Origin: Pinus tabuliformis
Lineage: Eukaryota; Streptophyta; Pinopsida; Pinales; Pinaceae
NCBI GenBank assembly: GCA_031772625.1
Contig: CM062815.1
Coordinates: 602,194,505 to 602,258,504 of the forward strand
Reading direction: 5' to 3'
Length of the DNA stretch: 64,000 nucleotides
A program made the position numbers and the translations under genes. The first letter of the stretch is position 1, and each line of letters begins with the position of its first letter. This document shows, piece after piece, positions 57,428 to 64,000 of this stretch. The notes beneath the pieces were generated by a model, which did no database searches, was not told the DNA's origin, and saw nothing but the letters and a program-made list of their open reading frames with translations.

Positions 57428-58097
57428 CTAACTGCACCTGAGAAGGGATCTTTTTTTGGAGAGACAGAATGGGGATAACTTGGCCCAGTTTCTTAGTAGG
57501 TCCTGAATATTTCCTGGAGGCTCTATTTTGTCAGGTCCTAACATCAGGACACCCTTCCAAACTTCTTGAGCAAAGGGGCACAATAAGAACAGGTGGTTAG
57601 TCGTTTCTTCATCCAATGCACAAAGAGGGCACCTGGAGGGACCTTCCATTCCACGCTTCCTCAGGTTATCTCTAGTGAGGATACTTTTATGCGCCAGAGT
57701 CCAGCAAAAGAAGTCAATTTTGGGGAGAGCAGGAAAAGACCAAATAACTTTCCATTGAGTTGGCTTTAGGGGGACGCTAGGGACAACCATCATACTTTTG
57801 TAACCTTTTGCTGCTGAGTAAGATCCTGAAAGAGAACCCGACCCTCTTTTGTCCTTAGAATAGGCCTTTAAGGGATATTTTCCTTGGAGAAAATCCAACA
57901 ATAAATTGGCTTCACCATCCAGCCAATGAGGGACCTCCCCTAAATTCAAACCATCCCATAGACTTTCTGCATCATTTGTCCAATTGGAGATGTCCCAAAG
58001 GGTTTCCAGATTGCTGGCCTGAAGCCAAGCTCTGATATTTTCCAGTTCTGCCATCTGATTCAAGGGCTGATCTCCAAGAATAGGTGTCCATCTCATG
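57428..58097 (-). pseudogene. LINE fragment A: reverse transcriptase zinc-binding region
   Basis: About 220 open residues. The motif run WKVIWSFPALPKIDFFCWTL then RCPLCALDEETTNHLFLLCP and FAQEVW is the zf-RVT domain (zinc-binding in reverse transcriptase) found after RT in plant LINE ORF2. The expected CxxC...H...C ligands are present. The upstream RT and the downstream RNase H are absent. The frame nominally opens at 58138, but the first dozen residues are antisense to the adjoining copia sequence, which puts the junction at about 58097. Confidence 0.85.
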
Positions 58098-59100
58098 CTA
58101 TCAAAAACAAGGCTCCCTATGAAATGTGGTATGGCCACATTCCTTCAGTGAGGTATCTCAGGGTTTTTGGTTCCTCCTGTTATGCCTTGATACCTAAGGA
58201 ACAGATAAAAAAACTTAGTGCAAGGAGTCACAAATGTATCTTCTTTGGATACTCATACCTCCAAAGAATACCATCTCTATGATAAAGTGAATAAGAAGTT
58301 TATAATATCTAGAGATGTGATCTTTCTTGAGTCTTCCAAGATTGACAATGTTGTTGAGTGGCAGCGTAATCGTTTGGATAGATTTGAACATGCAAAGTAT
58401 TTTCAAGAGTTTTATAGTGAGATTCTACATCTCCTTCTCTTAGCTCTATACTTTCTATGAAGAGCCTTGAATAAATCAGGTAGAAGGAAATTCCTTCCCC
58501 TGCTTTGTCAGGAAAGAGCTAAGAGACTGCTGGCAGCAAGTAGCCAAATCTGACAAGTAGTGAGGGTACATGTAAGATACAAAGCAAGGAATGCAAAGGA
58601 GTGTACTGACTATATACATATCATCAAACATATTTCATCCCACTTAGGATTCCTTGCATCATGCCTGGTTAGTCATAAGATCATGTTGGTCACAACCTCC
58701 GTAGCTTAAATAAACAAATGGTAATATTCTTCATCTTCTAAGTTATGTAATAAACAAGTGAAAGGGAGCAAGACATTAAGAGGAGACACATGGAATGACT
58801 TTCAGTTCTTTCAACCATGCATGTCATTGAAGACAGAATGATTCGACAATGATAAGAAACATTTTAAGCTACACTAAGAGGTGTATTTCAAAAGATGTGC
58901 TTTGTTTTCCATACTTAGCCTCCAAAGGGTTATGCATCAGATGGATTCTTCATGCGGTACTGATATTCTCTCATACCTTCGGTTTCTCGGTCTTCTTATT
59001 TTTCTCCTTAGCTCCTTGAGAGTCATCTATCATGTCATCATTATTCATGGCCCCTGAGAGACATAATTGTGTAGTTTCAGCGGGCAATGACTGTTGCGGG
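58098..59100 (+). mobile_element. copia fragment, copy 2, integrase end plus 3' DNA
   Basis: Plus strand, over two frames: KAPYEMWYGHIPSVRYLRVF, SCYALIPKEQIKKLSARSHK and CIFFGYSYLQRIPSLYDKVN, then NKKFIISRDVIFLESSKI up to a stop at about 58458. This is the C-terminal end of copia integrase and the spacer before RT. From 58272 it matches 53340-54190 almost base for base, including the non-coding continuation. It is interrupted before any RT motif. Confidence 0.8.
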
Positions 59101-59519
59101 AGTAGCATCATTAATATAGTTGGTTTACACTTGGCACCACTACACTAGGTGTTTGCTTGCTATTTTTTTCTCTTTTTCTCCTATCATCATTGTTTAGTCC
59201 TTAAGGTCATCATTGTCTTGACATCATTGTGCCCCCTAGGCATTTGTCACAGAGAATTTGAGGCCTTCACCCTCAGTTTCTATTAGGACATATTACTCCT
59301 CCTCGTCAAGTTAAAGTACATCTTCTGAGTCCTCCATTGAGTCCTCATTTTGACTCTAGTTCTACTGATTCTTCCAATTCTTCCTTTCATTCCACATCTT
59401 CTCAATGTTATACCATCACCATGTCAAGCACCAATGCGGGTGTGGGAAACCAAGGTGGTAACCCAAGTACTAACTAGGGTAACCCCATGAGCGTAACCTT
59501 CACTAATATGGGCACTCCT

Positions 59520-60090
59520 ACTCAATTGCCTCCTTTTATGGCTAGTTTGAGTCTCCCTAATTCAGCCAACTCATCAACGACCCCCTTCTTCATGACCCAA
59601 ATTGGCCAGTTATGCCTACCAAGGTTCCTTTCGACATCCCCAATTTTGAAGGTAATCCTAGAGAAGATCCCACAAATCATGTTCACCCATTCCATATGTG
59701 GTGTTCATCCAATTCTATCATATAAGACTCCATTTGTCTTCGCCTTTTCTACTGCACTCTTACTGGAGCTACTGCTAAGTGGTATGTCGATCAAACCAGA
59801 TCCACTCATTCCACTTTTGTGACTCTTGCCAAAGATTTTATAGCCTATTTCAAGTTACCTTTCTATTATGACACTAGTAACAAAATTTTCACTTCTTTTC
59901 ATCAAACTTTTTCCGTTGGCCTATCTGATCATGTTCAAGAATGACATAGAAGGAGGAGCATATGTAAAGCTCCTGAATTCTAAGACTGTGTCTATATGGA
60001 TTGGTACCTTAAATCTCTTTTGGCCCCCATTGCTAAAGAAGTCAATTCTCACTTCCCTTAATCTGAGGAATATTCAAACCTTTTCTATAA
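59520..60090 (+). pseudogene. Ty3/gypsy gag fragment
   Basis: Plus strand, one main frame: WPVMPTKVPFDIPNFEGNPR, PFHMWCSSNSII, LFYCTLTGATAKWYVDQTRS, TFVTLAKDFIAYFKLPFYYD, IFTSFHQTFSVGLSDHVQE. This is the retrotrans_gag core (PF03732-type). Single stops interrupt it at about 59725 and 59943. Upstream (59240-59520) is a Ser/Thr-rich N-terminal part. No protease or RT follows, and no LTRs were assigned. It is a different gypsy lineage from the elements at 5.9 and 16.8 kb. Confidence 0.78.
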
Positions 60091-60850
60091 AGAAATAAGT
60101 TTTTTTTCTTTAGAAAACATACAGTTTGAGGTTAAAAAACTTGTAAAGGGAAAATTTAAGAACATCAAAAGCTACCAAACAGAAATCTTAAAAATTTCTT
60201 TGCATGTCCTTTTTTATTTAACAATCAAGCAAGACTTCCCTAAACCCTGGACTCAAAGCTTTATTGTACCTATTTTTAAAAGTGGGGATTGTAGAAATTA
60301 ATGTGCAAATTCTAACCGCTCATGAAATTTTCTAAATCACAAGACTAGAAGCTACTCTACTGATCTGCAGAAGTAAATTCACGATCGAGAACTCATATCA
60401 TCAACATGCATCAAGATTCAACACACATACACAGAGATTTATCTAAGGAAAAGCAACTTTCCCTGAGAGACAAACAGTTCCCCATCTCCTTTCCATACTT
60501 CCAACCCAAGGAGAGTACACACGATAGTTGTGAGTTGTGTCTGTGTACCTGTTGAAGGCTCGAAATTCTCTGCCTCAACATTATAAGGGAGACCACCTAG
60601 CTGGGAACTTAAAGTAGCTCATTTTCCGTTGAAATGGTGGTTCTAACTGGTTAAACTAGGTCTAGTTACCTTCTTTCTATCGTTAATGGCTTAAAGTATG
60701 CCTTTTACTTACCAATAGAGAAGAGACGTTAGATCAACGCTCTTGCTGATCACACAAGAAAGTGATCCTTAAGCTGATTTGGGGCTCAGCCAAGCCACAA
60801 CTAAATTTTGCCCCTTTGATAAGAGGACTTCTAGGAATGTAGAATTAAAT
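60091..60850. other. unassigned sequence
   Basis: No domain recognised. TTCTAAATCACAAGACTAGAAG and nearby sequence suggest decayed element DNA only. It lies between a plus-strand gypsy gag and a minus-strand LINE. Confidence 0.4.
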
Positions 60851-60859
60851 CTAAATGCA

Positions 60860-62119
60860 AGCAAAATGAAAGAAATCCTAAGCCTATCTATAGCAAGTCC
60901 CGATAGTGATCTGTAAACGCTCTTCGAATGGCTTCCTGAGTCCTTTGTCTATCACTTTCTGCATCTAGGATGGAGCTAACATTATTCCTTATCTTTCTAG
61001 CTGTTGTTTGCTTGTGAAAAAAACTGAGTTCTTGTCACCCCCTTGTAACCATACTTGTCTCGACTTAAGCCTCCATTTTGTTTCCTCTTCTCTGTTAACT
61101 CGGTATAGCTGTAAGTAGAGTTCATTTTCCTGTTGTTTTTTCTCTTGGGAAAGGCCATTATCCTCTATTGGTCTTTGGATACTCTCCAGATTGTTCTTAA
61201 TTTCTTTTTTTACCTTCTCTGGTTGTTGATACTTTGTTTTAGCCCATTCTTTGATGGCTTGTTTTGTTTTGCGTATTTTTGTTTCCCAAATGAAACCGGG
61301 AGAGCCTTCCACATGTTGGATCTAAGAGCTGTAAACAATTCCTGCAACTGCTGGTATATCATTCCAGAGAGAACTGTATCTGAATGGAATGGGCCCAAGT
61401 GGCCTATGATTTTCAAGCATTAGAGTTATTGGGAAGTGGTCGGATGTAGAGCACATTAGAATGTTAGCATATATGATGGAGAAAGCAGAGAGAAGTGTAA
61501 TATTGATGAGAATTCTGTCCAACCGCTCCATGATGTTACCAGCACCCATCCTGTGGTTGTTCCAGGTGTATCTACGGTTTTTTGGAGGGACATCCATAAG
61601 ATCATGCTCCTGCATGATATTTTCCAACTGTATTCTATATGGATCAGGCATAAAACTGCCTCCCCTTTTCTCATTGGCGTGGAGGATTAAATTAAAGTCA
61701 CCTCCTAGAATAATGTTAGTGTTCTCTTCTGCGTCCAGACTATCTTTTAGATCCTACCAACAACTATCCTTATCTCTGCAGTGATTCGGCACATAGATGT
61801 TGTAGATGATAATGGCTTGCGGATCTGCTTTATTTTCCAGAGTTGTTTTGATCCAGTGTTGATTTATTATTTCTGAAATACAGTTCCATATACCTTGATT
61901 CCAAATTGTTGCTATTCCTCCTGAGGCTCTTCTTGCCTCACTAATGCTTCCTCTATACTGTCTCTGCTGCTCAATGACTTTATTCATTTCCTTGTGGTTT
62001 TGTTTTGTTTCTTGTAACATAATAATTCCTGGCGTCTCAGAAATGATAAGATCCCTTAGGGTTGCTATTTTAGAGGGGTGCCCAAGTCCCCTGATGTTCC
62101 AAGATAATATTTTCATCAT
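60860..62119 (-). pseudogene. LINE fragment C: ORF2 endonuclease region
   Basis: Minus strand from ATG 62117-62119. It reads MKILSWNIRGLGHPSKIATL, LQETKQNHKEMNK, ASGGIATIWNQG and IIIYNIYVPNH (61754-62119). After a stop come NIILGGDFNLIL, KNRRYTWNNHRMGAGNIMER, LDRILI and CSTSDHFPITLML (61322-61700). Together these are a complete APE-type endonuclease with Asn, Glu, Asp and His catalytic motifs. It continues into the linker WAKTKYQQPEKVKKEIKNNL and WRLKSRQVWLQGGDKNSVFF (60989-61312) and stops before RT. Two stops and at least one shift break it. The endonuclease nicks DNA to prime LINE reverse transcription. Confidence 0.88.
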
Positions 62120-62196
62120 TGGATATGCGGTATGCGGGGAGGTACTCGCCCCCCTTGGTCCTTGCTAATTGCTTTTTTGTCATGCTGCCCTAGGAT

Positions 62197-62823
62197 TTAA
62201 GTTTCTATGGGTGTCTGCGTTCCCATTGCTATGTCCTTTTGTGCGTTCTCATCCTTGTGCTGCTTAGCAGATTTCTTTCCTGGGCCAGGTTTCTTGGAGG
62301 GTTCACTAGAACCCCCGTGATCTTTAGATGAGCTTCTGGTGATTTTGTTGAGGGGAGGATCAAGAAGAGGCTGAGAGGAAATAGTAAGAGGTAATGAGGA
62401 TTCGATAGTGTCTTGGCGTTGGCTTTCAGGGAGAGGGGGCTCCTGGGGATCAGGAGGAGAGTGGGGGGATGAGGGGTCTTCTTCCTCCAAATATTCGAAG
62501 GGGTTTGATGTAGAGGGTAATGGCTGAGTCAAGATGGGAGGGGAGGAGAAGGATGCAGCTTGGATTTCTGGGGGAGGCTTTGGTTTTGGGCCAGACTGTT
62601 TGGGGTTTGCTTTCTTTTTTTTGACTTGTTCCCATGTGTCTTCACTGGCTTCAAATAGAGATGGTGGCGAAATAGAGATGGGAAGCTTAACAGTCATCCA
62701 GAAGGAAAATATATGCCCGCATGTAAAGGTAAAGGGAATGCTAGGGGGGTAATTTGATTCAAGCAAAGGGTGAATTATGCTTCCCTGAATGGACATCATG
62801 AGACTGTGTTTAAGATTCACCAT
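62197..62823 (-). pseudogene. LINE fragment C: ORF1 C-terminal region
   Basis: 208-residue open frame on the minus strand directly upstream of ORF2, 77 bases away. Its latter two thirds are a Pro/Ser/Lys-rich tail (DTWEQVKKKKANPKQSGPKP, TRSSSKDHGGSSEPSKKPGP), typical of the C-terminal part of plant LINE ORF1 proteins that follows DUF4283 and a zinc knuckle. Those N-terminal domains are not visible upstream of 62823. The ORF1-then-ORF2 order and spacing support one element. Confidence 0.65.
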
Positions 62824-63345
62824 TCCGAAGCTGCGAGAAGACTAGAGTGTAAGCACAAGAGAGAAGCTAAACATATTGTGGGTTGCGAAGAGGGCCAAGA
62901 AGGCCCTTTCTGGTTCTTCCTCTTTTATATTGGAGACACAATATTTAAGAGTGTTTATAAGATAGCAATAAAGATGAGATGGATTGTCAAGCATATGCTG
63001 GCAGGGGTGTTGTTGGACTGTCACAGTGGAAGAAATGATCTAATGGATAAAATGAATGTCTACTGAAAAAGAAAATTTCAATGTTGAGGTGCAACTTGGG
63101 AGAGGTAGCTGATGGTTCCCTAAGCTAGGTCAAGTGCTTGCAATGGATTAAAGATCAACTTCTACTACAAAGTCTCATGAGGAATATGATTATGCAATAA
63201 CTACACCTAAAAAATTGGAAGTCAAAGTCTAGGACTCATTATAAAGAAGCGGTTCAATCAATAACCACTAAGTTTTGAATGGGATCTAAAATTTGACTTT
63301 CTCAAAATTGAATGAAGTTGGAACCACACTGAAACAACTCGAAAC
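62824..63345. other. unassigned sequence
   Basis: A plus-strand frame to 63066 contains HSEAARRLECKHKREAKHIV but no family I can name. The rest has no open structure. Confidence 0.35.
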
Positions 63346-63472
63346 AATTAATGTTAATATTAAAAATTTAAGTAAAAGCTGACATTATCCTTATCTTTCC
63401 TTTTCAAAAAGGAAAGATAAGGAGAATGTCAACTTTTACTTTAACTTTAAAAATTAAATATTACCATTAATT
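63346..63472. repeat. 127-bp foldback (long imperfect hairpin)
   Basis: Two arms of about 60 bases pair with a very short loop near 63404-63410. The left arm runs AATTAATG...GACATTATCCTTATCTTTCC and the right arm GGAAAGATAAGGAGAATGTC...CATTAATT. The inner 25 bases pair almost perfectly, while the outer part has small gaps. The size suits a MITE-type foldback or a small-RNA hairpin. No target duplication was clear. Confidence 0.85.
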
Positions 63473-63895
63473 ACTAGGGTTAGGTTTTGTAGGGCCCTCG
63501 AGTTAATAATTTTTTTTTCCTTTTCAATATTTTTTATTAAAAAAATATTATTTGGTGGTCATTAGCTATGTTGCACTACATTCTTTAGAATTGGTCAGTT
63601 TATTAGAGAACTAGTGAATTTGGTGTTTTAAGGTCAGTTCAATACAAGACCAACCTTAGCCAATCTGAACCGCCAAACTAGATTAGTACAACTCTAAAAC
63701 CATTGGGACCAGCCAATTCCACTAGTTCTAGGCTAGTTCCAATAAGAGTTTTCCCTTCTCATCTTCCTCTGAAGTCGTTTTGTTGGATCCTTTCAGGAAT
63801 GGTGATTTGGAAAGTGCCATAAACTGTCGAATTGTTGTGAGCACCTAAGATCATAAGTAGTTAAGCCTTGGAAAACAGAAATTTACAAGGACCTA
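63473..63895. other. unassigned sequence
   Basis: No gene. A T/A-rich run lies at 63508-63550, then ordinary sequence with stops in all frames. Confidence 0.4.
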
Positions 63896-63897
63896 GC

Positions 63898-63990
63898 ACA
63901 GACATCCCAAAAGATATTTAGTGAGGATGTGCATGCAAGGAACTATTACAGACCTCCCAAGATATTTAGTGAGGACGTGCATGACCAAAA
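63898..63990. repeat. 53-bp tandem duplication at window edge
   Basis: ACAGACATCCCAAAAGATAT... at 63898 and ACAGACCTCCCAAGATATTT... at about 63950 share ATTTAGTGAGGAYGTGCATG. The array may continue beyond the window. Confidence 0.8.
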
Positions 63991-64000
63991 AGCATAATAA

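Overview
This 64-kb window is eukaryotic, most likely a seed plant with a large, slowly purged, repeat-filled genome. A conifer or other gymnosperm fits best, but that is inference. It is dominated by old, mutated retroelements of plant type: Ty3/gypsy and Ty1/copia with a tRNA-Met primer site, DUF4283/RNase H LINEs, and a hAT relic. The few host-gene pieces are plant families: L-type lectin receptor kinase, cyclin B, serine carboxypeptidase and remorin. All coding calls come from reading translations by eye; no database search was possible.

Layout. 1-1.5 kb: AT-rich flank with a 54-bp minisatellite and a tRNA-derived SINE-like segment. 1.5-3.5 kb: an intronless lectin receptor kinase, complete except for a one-base frameshift in a G run. 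3.7-5.9 kb: AT-rich DNA with tandem duplications. 5.9-9.3 kb: a minus-strand gypsy element with both LTRs, a perfect 5-bp target-site duplication, a primer site and a polypurine tract, but an internal deletion of RT, RNase H and most of IN. 9.9-10.5 kb: a decayed plus-strand gypsy RT. 10.5-26.1 kb: a large minus-strand copia assemblage, broken by a GC-richer unidentified block (13-15 kb) and by a second nearly full-length gypsy element of the same family (16.8-22.6 kb). That second element sits inside the copia gag frame. 26-30.7 kb: another copia LTR edge with an unidentified decayed coding stretch upstream of it.

30.7-36.3 kb holds a non-autonomous LTR element with 2.29-kb LTRs and a perfect CAACC target duplication. 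Its LTRs carry a promoter-like block and a short ORF, and its 1-kb interior encodes no gag or pol. 36.4-40.1 kb contains several tandem duplications and a hairpin satellite built on TTGTCTC/GAGACAA arms. 41-50.4 kb is a minus-strand mosaic of partial, intron-containing gene fragments: a remorin exon with possible 5' exons, cyclin B exons, and four serine carboxypeptidase exons with two nonsense changes. An LTR-like block separates the remorin and cyclin pieces.

51-53.2 kb is a decayed hAT transposase. 53.3-64 kb is a patchwork of copia pol fragments (including a roughly 0.8-kb segment present twice), two or three LINE fragments, a plus-strand gypsy gag, a 127-bp foldback and a terminal tandem repeat.

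How the parts relate. The only near-intact host gene is the receptor kinase. Everything else is either mobile-element sequence or gene debris. No complete autonomous element remains: catalytic residues are lost in the gypsy RT and IN and in the copia protease. Hand-counted LTR divergence is about 7% in the first gypsy element, about 7% in a sample of the 2.29-kb-LTR element, and about 13% in a sample of the nested gypsy, so the insertions are old. I found no convincing novel functional system. The best leads are the hairpin satellite, the promoter-plus-ORF LTR element, the gene-fragment mosaic and the unidentified coding-like stretches.
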